Shown: positions 55,947 through 64,000 of the stretch, in pieces
Layout: each line of letters opens with the position of its first letter
Numbering within the stretch: the first letter of the stretch is position 1
Assembly: GCF_000686045.1 (NCBI RefSeq)
Contig: NZ_JMLV01000008.1
Span: forward strand, 1 to 64,000
DNA length: 64,000 nucleotides
From: Fodinicurvata fenggangensis DSM 21160
GTDB taxonomy: Bacteria; Pseudomonadota; Alphaproteobacteria; Kiloniellales; DSM-21159
Direction: 5' to 3'
Made by a program: the position numbers and the translations under genes
Notes under the pieces: generated by a model
Seen by the model: only the letters and a program-made list of their open reading frames with translations
Told to the model about the DNA's origin: nothing
Database searches by the model: none

Positions 55947-56744
55947 TCACCCGGGCAAGCGGGCAGAAACCCCATACGCCCGCGCCCAGTCCAGCCCTTC
56001 GAGCGTCCCGGCGAGCGGATGATACTCGCAGCCAACCCAGCCGTCGTAGCCAAGCTCATCCATTACATTGAAAAGATAGGGATATTTGACCTCTCCCACG
56101 GAGGGCTCATGGCGTCCCGGCACCCCGGCCACCTGGATGTGGAAGATCTGTGGCATCTGTGCGCGAAGGCGCCTTTCCAGGTCGCCCTGCATGATCTGGC
56201 AATGATAGAGGTCGAACTGCAGGCCCAGATTGTCCGCGCCAACCTCGCTCAGCAACGTCATGGCGTCCTCCTGCAGGCTGAGGAAATACCCCGGCATGTC
56301 CTGCTGGTTGATCGGCTCGATCAGCAATCGACACCCCGCCTTCGCGGCCTCTTCGCTCGCCTGGCGCAGGTTGTCGAGGTAGACCTCGCGGCAAACCGCA
56401 TGCGGCTCATCGGCATGAGGGATGCCAGCCATGACGTGGAGCTGCCGGCAGTCCAGAATCGCTGCATATTCCAACGCCTGCTGAAGCGTTTCCCGGAACT
56501 CTGCCTGACGTCCGGGCAGGGCCGCCAGCCCGCGCTCGCCCGCATCCCTGTCCCCTGGCGACAGGTTGAACAGCACCGTCTGCAAGCCTGCGTCCTTGAG
56601 CCGTTTCGCCAGTTCCTGCTCGGGAATATCGTAGGGCGAGAGATATTCGACGCCTGTGAAGCCGCAGGCTGCCGCCACATCGAAACGCTCCAGAAACGGC
56701 CATTCCGTGAACATGAAGGAAAGATTGGCTGCTAAGCGGGGCAT
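55947..56744 (-). CDS. otnI: Hydroxypyruvate isomerase / 2-oxo-tetronate isomerase family protein
   Basis: A 265-residue TIM-barrel isomerase. Family features are NLSFMFTEWPFLERFDVAAA, CGFTGVEYLSPYDIPEQELA, EPINQQDMPGYFL (metal-binding Glu), NLGLQFDLYHCQIMQGDLE and GCEYHPLAGT, which carries the second Glu. It is coupled with an aldolase-like gene 30 bases upstream, as in OtnI-OtnC tetronate pathways. Hydroxypyruvate isomerase (Hyi) has the same signature; the neighbour favours OtnI. Confidence 0.88.
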   Translation of the reverse strand: MPRLAANLSFMFTEWPFLERFDVAAACGFTGVEYLSPYDIPEQELAKRLKDAGLQTVLFNLSPGDRDAGERGLAALPGRQAEFRETLQQALEYAAILDCRQLHVMAGIPHADEPHAVCREVYLDNLRQASEEAAKAGCRLLIEPINQQDMPGYFLSLQEDAMTLLSEVGADNLGLQFDLYHCQIMQGDLERRLRAQMPQIFHIQVAGVPGRHEPSVGEVKYPYLFNVMDELGYDGWVGCEYHPLAGTLEGLDWARAYGVSARLPG

Positions 56745-56774
56745 GGCACCTCCTTGGAACGACTAGGGGAACGA

Positions 56775-57443
56775 TCAGCCCGACGTCGGTGGAGCAGTGT
56801 CCTGGGCTTTCGGCCCATAGGAACGAAACTTCTCGACCACACGAGCAATCTCCGCATCGGACAGGATAACAGGTTCTCCCACCTGCAGGCAGGCATGATA
56901 CTGGCGCGCCAAGGTTTCGACTTCACCTGCCAACCACAGGGCTTTTGCCAGATCCGCTCCCACGGCAATCATGCCGTGGTTGGCCAGCAGGCAGGCGGAG
57001 CGTCCTTCCAGGGCTTCCAGGGCGTACTGTGAAAGCGCTTCGCTGCCGAAGGTGGCATAGGGCGCACAGCGAATGGTCGGACCGCCGGCAGCCGCGATCA
57101 TGTAGTGAATGGCCGGTATGCCGCGACCCAGAATGGCAAGCGCCGTGGCATAGGGTGAGTGGACATGTACCACGGCGCCCGCTTCCGGACGCGCGTGCAG
57201 GATATCCCTGTGGAAGCGCCATTCACTGGAGGGCTTCCAGCGGCCCTCGGGCCGTCCCTGCATATCAAGGAAAACGATGTCTTCAGGCTGAAGAGCCTCA
57301 TAAGGCAGACCGCTCGGCGTTATGAGCAGGCCAGCCTCGAGCCTTGCACTGATGTTGCCCGATGTGCCTTGATTCAGACCGTTCCTGTTCATTTCAAGGC
57401 AGGCCTGTATGATCGCGCTGCGCAGTTCCCGGTCCGTCATCAC
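56775..57443 (-). CDS. otnC: Class II aldolase/adducin-family protein, probable 3-oxo-tetronate 4-phosphate decarboxylase
   Basis: A 222-residue protein with the FucA/AraD-type fold: GLNQGTSGNISARLEAGLLI, ITPSGLPYEALQPEDIVFLD, the zinc site in VVHVHSPYATALAILGR (HxH) and ANHGMIAVG, and SSEWRFHRDILHARP with the catalytic Glu. L-fuculose-phosphate aldolase is an alternative. The adjacent hydroxypyruvate-isomerase-like gene points to OtnC in four-carbon acid sugar breakdown. The 3-oxo-tetronate kinase gene (otnK) is not in this window. Confidence 0.85.
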   Translation of the reverse strand: MMTDRELRSAIIQACLEMNRNGLNQGTSGNISARLEAGLLITPSGLPYEALQPEDIVFLDMQGRPEGRWKPSSEWRFHRDILHARPEAGAVVHVHSPYATALAILGRGIPAIHYMIAAAGGPTIRCAPYATFGSEALSQYALEALEGRSACLLANHGMIAVGADLAKALWLAGEVETLARQYHACLQVGEPVILSDAEIARVVEKFRSYGPKAQDTAPPTSG

Positions 57444-57568
57444 CTTGCCTGTCGGTTTTGCTCACGGCTGCCTTGTGGCACCAAGGCAGCCTTTCGGGCT
57501 ATGACTTGCCGGGCACAGCCTGTCAAGCTGAGGGCCGCAGTTGATCGCCGCCACTGAAGGAGCTTTCC

Positions 57569-58228
57569 ATGACCGTCTGTCTTTTCGATGCCTACGGCAC
57601 TCTCCTGGATGTCCATTCCGCCGTTGCCCGTCACGCGGACCTGTTGGAGCCGGAAGCAGGCGCGATATCCTCCCTTTGGCGCAGCAAGCAGCTGGAATAC
57701 TCATGGGTCCATGCCCTCATGGGGCATCACCGGGATTTCTGGACACTGACCCAGCGTGCCCTGGACCACGCGCTGATGGTGTACGGCGTGCGCGATGAAA
57801 TGATCCGGGACGAGCTGTTGCAGGCCTACCTGAACCTGGAGCCCTATCCCGATGCCGTGACCTGCCTGCAGGAGCTGAAGGAAAGAGGAATCAGGACGGC
57901 CATCCTGTCGAATGGCGCGCCGGAAATGCTCGAACCGGCCGTCCGGACAGCCGGCCTATCCGATCTGCTGGACGCCGTCCTTTCCATAGAAGAGATCGGG
58001 ATCTACAAACCTGACCCGCGTGTCTACCAGATGGGCTGCGATCATTTCTCCGTCAGTCCCGGTTCGGTGGTCTTTCTGTCGTCAAACCCCTGGGACGCTG
58101 CTGGCGCCGCTTCCTTCGGGTTTCGCGCAACCTGGGTCAATCGCGGTGGCATACCGCAGGAGTACCCGGACAGCCCGCCGCTCGACGAGCTGGAAGACCT
58201 GGATGCCGTCGCCGAACTGATCGACTGA
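57569..58228 (+). CDS. Haloacid dehalogenase, type II (L-2-haloacid dehalogenase family)
   Basis: A 219-residue HAD enzyme with the nucleophile Asp7 in CLFDAYGTLLDVHS, SLWRSKQLEYSW (the substrate-binding Arg region), AILSNGAPEMLEPA, Lys in IGIYKPDPRVYQM and the C-terminal FLSSNPWDAAGAASFGF. The SSNPWD motif is specific to the type II L-2-haloacid dehalogenases. It would convert L-2-haloacids to D-2-hydroxyacids, though family members may act on other halogenated acids. It is divergent from otnC and followed by the YeiH gene. Confidence 0.92.
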   Translation: MTVCLFDAYGTLLDVHSAVARHADLLEPEAGAISSLWRSKQLEYSWVHALMGHHRDFWTLTQRALDHALMVYGVRDEMIRDELLQAYLNLEPYPDAVTCLQELKERGIRTAILSNGAPEMLEPAVRTAGLSDLLDAVLSIEEIGIYKPDPRVYQMGCDHFSVSPGSVVFLSSNPWDAAGAASFGFRATWVNRGGIPQEYPDSPPLDELEDLDAVAELID

Positions 58229-58410
58229 ACGCTCGCGGCCTCAGCTCTTGGCCCGCATGCCAGAAATACGGCAATAGCGATTTACCGCACCGCCCTCACG
58301 TGCATGATGGGCCCCTCAAACCTATCGGCCCTGCCCGATCGAACCATCGGAAGACAAACCACGAGGAAAGGCGCGAGGGACAGGTCAGTCCCGCGATAAC
58401 ACGCGATAAC

Positions 58411-59436
58411 ATGACAAGAAGTAAAGATGCCGCCCGCAAACTGAATGGCTGGTTTCGGGAGTTCCCCGGACTGTTGCCAGGCCTGCTGTTCAGTGTGCTG
58501 ATCGCCATGGCCGCACATTTCATTACCGATCACTACGGCGGCCCGACGATTCTCTTTGCGTTGCTTCTGGGCATGGCATTCAACTTTGTCTCCGCCGAGC
58601 CCCGCTTTGCCTCGGGCATCAGCTTCACAGCAAAGCAGGTCCTGCGTATCGGCGTGGCCCTTCTGGGCGCCCGCATTACGGTGGAACAGATCCTGGCACT
58701 GGGTGGAGAGGTCATGCTGGCCGTGGCCGCCGCGGTCGTCCTGACCATCGGATTCGGTTTCCTGGCCGCCCGGGCGTTGGCACTCAACAGCCGTTTCGGA
58801 ATCCTCTCCGCCGGTTCGGTGGCCATCTGCGGCGCTTCGGCCGCAGCAGCCATCTCATCGGTCCTGCCGAGTTACAAGAGCAAGGAACGCGATACGGTCT
58901 TTACCATCATCGGCGTCACCACGCTCAGTACGGCCGCCATGATCCTCTATCCCCTGATCGCGGGCATATTCAATTTCGACGACACCCAGACCGGTGTCTT
59001 CCTGGGCGGCACGATTCACGACGTTGCCCAGGTCGTGGGCGCGGGCTACAGCGTCTCGGACGAGGCAGGCGATACGGCCACCATCATCAAGCTGCTGCGC
59101 GTTGCGCTGCTGGTCCCGGTGGTCCTGACCATCTCGCTGGCAGCGCGCCGTATGTCCGATGGCGAAGGCGGCGGCAAGGCCGGGAACCTGCTGCCCGGCT
59201 TCCTGATTGCCTTCCTGCTGATCGTGGGCGCCAACAGCCTGACGTTGATTCCAACCACTGTTCAGAACCTGCTCAGCGAGGCGTCGCGCTGGTGTATCAT
59301 CACCGCGATTGCGGCTCTGGGGGTCAAGACCTCACTGGTCGAGATGGTGAAGGTCGGCGGCCGTGCCATCGGCATGATCGTGGCCGAAACCGTCTTCATC
59401 GCCACAATCGTGATTGCCGCCCTGCTGGCGATCTGA
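58411..59436 (+). CDS. YeiH-family putative sulfate exporter
   Basis: From ATG 58411 the protein has 341 residues and about ten membrane helices. Conserved segments are GPTILFALLLGMAFNF, LRIGVALLGARITVEQILAL, SAGSVAICGASAAAAISSVL and FLGGTIHDVAQVVGAGYSVS. The ATG lacks a good ribosome site; the frame is open 37 codons upstream, but that part has no homology. A direct repeat (CGCGATAACA twice, 58392-58411) sits at the start. Sulfate or sulfonate export is the annotation used for this family. Confidence 0.9.
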   Translation: MTRSKDAARKLNGWFREFPGLLPGLLFSVLIAMAAHFITDHYGGPTILFALLLGMAFNFVSAEPRFASGISFTAKQVLRIGVALLGARITVEQILALGGEVMLAVAAAVVLTIGFGFLAARALALNSRFGILSAGSVAICGASAAAAISSVLPSYKSKERDTVFTIIGVTTLSTAAMILYPLIAGIFNFDDTQTGVFLGGTIHDVAQVVGAGYSVSDEAGDTATIIKLLRVALLVPVVLTISLAARRMSDGEGGGKAGNLLPGFLIAFLLIVGANSLTLIPTTVQNLLSEASRWCIITAIAALGVKTSLVEMVKVGGRAIGMIVAETVFIATIVIAALLAI

Positions 59437-59441
59437 CTCGG

Positions 59442-60947
59442 TCAACCGCTGGAATCACGCACAAGGGTGCGGGAAACGGCATCCTTCCAGCCTTCATACT
59501 TGCGCGCCCGGTCCGACTCCGACATCTGCGGTGCGAACTGCCGGTCCAGGTGCCAGCGTTCGGCAAAGACCTTCGGTTCTTCATAGAAGCCTGCCTTGTA
59601 ACCGGCCAGGTAGGCCGCGCCGGAGGCCGTCGTCTCCAGGACAGTCGGGCGGTCGACAGGGGCATCCAGAATATCCGCCAGGAACTGCATCAGCCAGTCG
59701 CTGGCCACCATGCCGCCGTCCACGCGTAGGATGGTGTCGCCCAGCGACCCGCCGCCCCAGTCTCCGCGCATGGCCTCAAGCAGGTCACGGGTCTGGTAGC
59801 CCACAGCCTCCAGCGCCGCGCGGGCAAATTCGGGCACGCCGGTTCCGCGGGTCAGGCCGAACATGGCGCCGCGCGCACGTGAATCCCAATAAGGGGCGCC
59901 CATGCCCGTAAAGGCCGGCACCAGATAGACATCCTGGTTCGGGTCGGCGCGATCCGCCAGTTCTGCTGTCTCGGGCGCCGTCTCGATCAACCCCAGTTCA
60001 TCGCGCAGCCACTGGACCGCAGCTCCCGCGACAAAGATCGAGCCCTCCAGGGCATATGTCGGCTTGCCATCCAGTTGGTAGAGGACAGTGGTCAGCAGGC
60101 GGTTGCGCGAAATCACCGACTGCGCGCCCGTGTTCAGAAGAGCGAAGCACCCGGTGCCATAAGTCGACTTGATCATGCCCGGCTCGAAACAGGCCTGCCC
60201 GACCGAGGCCGCCTGCTGGTCGCCGGCCACGCCAAGAATAGGGATCGTCCCCCCGAACAGCTCCGGATCGGTCTCGCCGAACTCGGCGGCGGAATCCAGC
60301 ACCTCCGGCAACATGCTTTCAGGAACGTTCAGGATGGACAGCAATTCCGGATCCCAGGTTCCCTTGTGAATGTTGTACAGCAGGGTGCGCGAGGCGTTGG
60401 TGGCATCGGTGACATGCCGCGTTCCCCCTGTCAGGCGCCAGATGAGGAAGCTATCCACGGTCCCGAATACGAGTTCGCCGCGCTCCGCTCTTGCGCGCGC
60501 CCCCTCCACATGATCAAGAATCCAGGCCACCTTCGTACCTGAGAAATAGGAATCCAACAGCAAGCCTGTGCGCGAGCGCACCTCGCTTTCATGGCCGGCC
60601 TTCTTCATGGCCGCACAGTTGTCCGCCGTGCGGCGATCCTGCCAGACAATGGCTTTGTGTATGGCTTCGCCCGTTTTGCGGTCCCAGACCAGGGTCGTTT
60701 CGCGCTGGTTCGTGATGCCGATCGCGGCAAGGTCCGCTGCCGAGGCACCCGCCGTTTCCATGGCCTGGCGGCAGGTTTCCAGCACACTGCGCCATATATC
60801 TTCGGGATCATGCTCAACCCAGCCAGAGCGCGGGAAATGCTGCTTGAATTCCTGCTGCGCCACGGCGGCAATCTGATGGTCCCTGTCGAAAAGGATGGCC
60901 CGTGAAGACGTGGTTCCCTGATCAATTGCCATCACATACTTGGCCAT
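59442..60947 (-). CDS. glpK: Glycerol kinase
   Basis: The 501-residue FGGY kinase phosphorylates glycerol to glycerol-3-phosphate. It begins [20 protein letters not shown], and shows [72 protein letters not shown] and [20 protein letters not shown]. It is the last gene of the glycerol uptake unit, behind a strong terminator-like hairpin. The length and all motifs are standard. Confidence 0.97.
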   Translation of the reverse strand: MAKYVMAIDQGTTSSRAILFDRDHQIAAVAQQEFKQHFPRSGWVEHDPEDIWRSVLETCRQAMETAGASAADLAAIGITNQRETTLVWDRKTGEAIHKAIVWQDRRTADNCAAMKKAGHESEVRSRTGLLLDSYFSGTKVAWILDHVEGARARAERGELVFGTVDSFLIWRLTGGTRHVTDATNASRTLLYNIHKGTWDPELLSILNVPESMLPEVLDSAAEFGETDPELFGGTIPILGVAGDQQAASVGQACFEPGMIKSTYGTGCFALLNTGAQSVISRNRLLTTVLYQLDGKPTYALEGSIFVAGAAVQWLRDELGLIETAPETAELADRADPNQDVYLVPAFTGMGAPYWDSRARGAMFGLTRGTGVPEFARAALEAVGYQTRDLLEAMRGDWGGGSLGDTILRVDGGMVASDWLMQFLADILDAPVDRPTVLETTASGAAYLAGYKAGFYEEPKVFAERWHLDRQFAPQMSESDRARKYEGWKDAVSRTLVRDSSG

Positions 60948-61010
60948 GACTTCGCCTCCCTATGCATGAACCCGTTTCGATGTTGTATAATCAGCCTGGC
61001 AGATAGAAAA

Positions 61011-61039
61011 GGGCCGGAAACCTCTATGGTTTCCGGCCC
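61011..61039 (-). terminator. Terminator/attenuator between glpV and glpK
   Basis: A perfect 12-base stem (GGGCCGGAAACC 61011-61022 with GGTTTCCGGCCC 61028-61039, loop TCTAT), followed on the minus strand by TTTTCTATC. It should reduce glpK transcription relative to the binding protein. Confidence 0.88.
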
Positions 61040-61059
61040 AGATCCTTGTGGAAATCAGC

Positions 61060-62781
<1,722 letters not shown>

Positions 62782-62858
62782 CTGATTTCCTCCCTAGTTT
62801 CTGGTTTTTCTACTCTATGCGGGCTTTCCATGGGCGCCCGTTCAGCCCCTTCATCGAT

Positions 62859-63143
62859 CTAGACCCACCGGAAAACCGCAATCGCATAGGCGATGCTGAG
62901 CGCAGAGGCCCAGAGCAGGTCGAGATCGACAAAACCGATCCAGATGACGTGTATGTATGCACTGCCGAGCAGCGAGATGAAGAAGCGGTCCCCGCGCGTG
63001 GTGACGATTCCCAGGATACCGACCCGTTCCACAGTGGGCGAAACCTGCTGCCACAGCGACATGGCCACCAGGCCCAGGAAGATGCCGACGAAGAACAGGC
63101 CCGTCTGCCAGGTCCAGGCCATCCATTGAAGATTGAGCTCCAT
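62859..63143 (-). CDS. DUF2160 small membrane protein of the glycerol transporter operon
   Basis: A 94-residue protein with three membrane helices (about 10-30, 50-70 and 75-92). It begins MELNLQWMAWTWQTGLFFVG and contains LGIVTTRGDRFFISLLGSAY, the DUF2160 signature. The family is nearly always encoded between the GlpQ permease and GlpV; its role is unproven. It lies 12 bases after the glpQ stop. Confidence 0.92.
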   Translation of the reverse strand: MELNLQWMAWTWQTGLFFVGIFLGLVAMSLWQQVSPTVERVGILGIVTTRGDRFFISLLGSAYIHVIWIGFVDLDLLWASALSIAYAIAVFRWV

Positions 63144-63155
63144 GGCAAACCTCCC

Positions 63156-63953
63156 TTACACGCGGCCCAGGGCAAAGCCCTTGGCGATGTAGTTACGCAC
63201 GAAATAGATCACCAGTGCGCCCGGAATGATGGTCAGGACTCCGGCCGCCGCCAGGACGCCCCAATCCAGGCCCGATGCCGAGACCGTGCGCGTCATTGTC
63301 GCTGCAATCGGTTTTGCATTCACGGAAGTCAGGGTACGCGCCAACAGCAATTCGACCCAGGAGAACATGAAACAGAAGAAGGCGGCCACGCCGATGCCCG
63401 ATGCAATCTGCGGCATGAAGATCTTCACGAAGAACTTCGGAAAGGAATAGCCATCGATATAGGCCGTTTCGTCGATCTCCTTGGGAACCCCCGACATGAA
63501 GCCCTCCAGGATCCAGACCGCCAGCGGCACGTTGAACAGGCAGTGCGCCAGGGCAACGGCAATGTGCGTGTCGAACAGGCCCACCGAGGAATAGAGCTGA
63601 AAGAACGGCAGGGCGAAGACAGCAGGCGGTGCCATGCGATTGGTCAACAGCCAGAAGAACAGGTGCTTGTCACCCAGGAAGCGGTAGCGCGAGAAGGCAT
63701 AGGCTGCCGGCAGGGCCACGGAAACCGAGATGATCATGTTCATCACGACATAGATCGTCGAGTTGATGTAGCCCGAATACCAGGAGGCATCCGTGAAGAT
63801 GACGAGGTAGTTGTCCAGCGTCGGGTTCAGCGGAATGGGGGAAAGTACCGACAGGATTTCCTGGTTGGTCTTGAAGGACATGTTGACCAGCCAGTAGATC
63901 GGTATCATCAGCAGGATGATATAGATCGTCGGTATCAGCCAGCGTCCCTTCAT
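63156..63953 (-). CDS. glpQ: Glycerol ABC transporter permease (MalG-type)
   Basis: A 265-residue membrane protein with six helices. The permease loop is EGFMSGVPKEIDETAYIDGYSFPKFF, standard for MalG-like proteins, and the C-terminus ends YIAKGFALGRV. It begins MKGRWLIPTIYIILLMIPIY. The ATG overlaps the stop of the preceding permease gene by four bases (ATGA). With GlpV and glycerol kinase nearby, glycerol is the likely substrate. Confidence 0.94.
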   Translation of the reverse strand: MKGRWLIPTIYIILLMIPIYWLVNMSFKTNQEILSVLSPIPLNPTLDNYLVIFTDASWYSGYINSTIYVVMNMIISVSVALPAAYAFSRYRFLGDKHLFFWLLTNRMAPPAVFALPFFQLYSSVGLFDTHIAVALAHCLFNVPLAVWILEGFMSGVPKEIDETAYIDGYSFPKFFVKIFMPQIASGIGVAAFFCFMFSWVELLLARTLTSVNAKPIAATMTRTVSASGLDWGVLAAAGVLTIIPGALVIYFVRNYIAKGFALGRV

Positions 63954-64000
63954 TGTCCAACCTCCATGTCGTCGCGCCGCTTCGCCGTCATGACCGTGTA
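63950..64000 (-). CDS. glpP: C-terminal end of the upstream glycerol ABC permease (cut by window edge)
   Basis: The last 16 codons and stop of a gene on the minus strand, ending in KRRDDMEVGQ. Its TGA overlaps the glpQ start. From operon order this should be the GlpP-type permease, but the fragment is too short to prove it. Confidence 0.5.
   Translation of the reverse strand, partial: YTVMTAKRRDDMEVGQ

Overview
The window looks like a chromosomal segment of a fairly GC-rich alphaproteobacterium, most likely a Rhodospirillales-type and probably salt-tolerant organism. I infer this from a COQ9-family protein, a three-gene pntAA-pntAB-pntB transhydrogenase, the gene order cysG-DUF2849-cysI-DUF934-cysH, a GlpV/DUF2160-type glycerol ABC transporter, a heterotetrameric soxBDAG sarcosine oxidase, and betaine-type uptake genes with a duplicated, strongly acidic binding protein. 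Assignment to a genus is inference only. I saw no tRNA or rRNA genes, CRISPR array, insertion sequence or prophage.

Layout. 1-1483: amino-sugar genes glmS (cut by the window edge) and glmU. 1733-5080: a soluble globin-coupled chemoreceptor, three small stress-type membrane genes (holin-like, DUF883, DUF1328) and an exported protein with a duplicated beta domain. 5183-11914: formate-THF ligase, a DUF2272 lipoprotein, a damaged glutamate-racemase-like gene translationally coupled to a glutamine amidotransferase, MarR, coq9-def and rpsU. 12033-17149: an XRE-cupin/GNAT pair with an operator over its promoter, then three poorly known envelope genes including a 657-residue secreted repeat protein. 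17183-24803: transhydrogenase, a PQQ-type sugar dehydrogenase, a Fe-S scaffold, two phosphatases and an MFS exporter. 25010-31398: assimilatory sulfate reduction, with ferredoxin and its reductase next to APS reductase, sulfite reductase and siroheme synthase. 31588-34487: a TPP riboswitch and thiOSGE. 34480-43341: a polar amino-acid ABC transporter divergent from soxBDAG, followed by a LysR gene. 44472-47371: a phosphonate-type ABC transporter. 47740-49812: a YcgN-family gene, a tartrate/malate-type dehydrogenase and a cold-shock gene. 49983-54626: proV-proW-proX-proX. 55081-59436: a csbD gene with an internal stop, a lipoprotein, two otn-like sugar-acid genes, a haloacid dehalogenase and a YeiH-type exporter. 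59442-64000: glycerol uptake and glycerol kinase.

How the genes fit together. Several modules concern one-carbon and methylamine chemistry: betaine-type uptake, sarcosine oxidase (which yields glycine and methylene-THF), formate-THF ligase, and glycine oxidase feeding the thiazole of thiamine. The sulfur cluster supplies sulfide and, through ferredoxin and FNR, probably the electrons for sulfite reductase. The main points for a second look are the racemase-like gene that has lost both catalytic cysteines and also carries a frameshift, the single TGA in csbD, the tandem proX pair with hairpins between the genes, the repeat protein at 13371-15344, the operator-like array upstream of cysG and thiO, and the apparently leaderless XRE-cupin promoter. 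I did not find a convincing wholly new multi-gene system; the 13371-17149 block is the least explained part.
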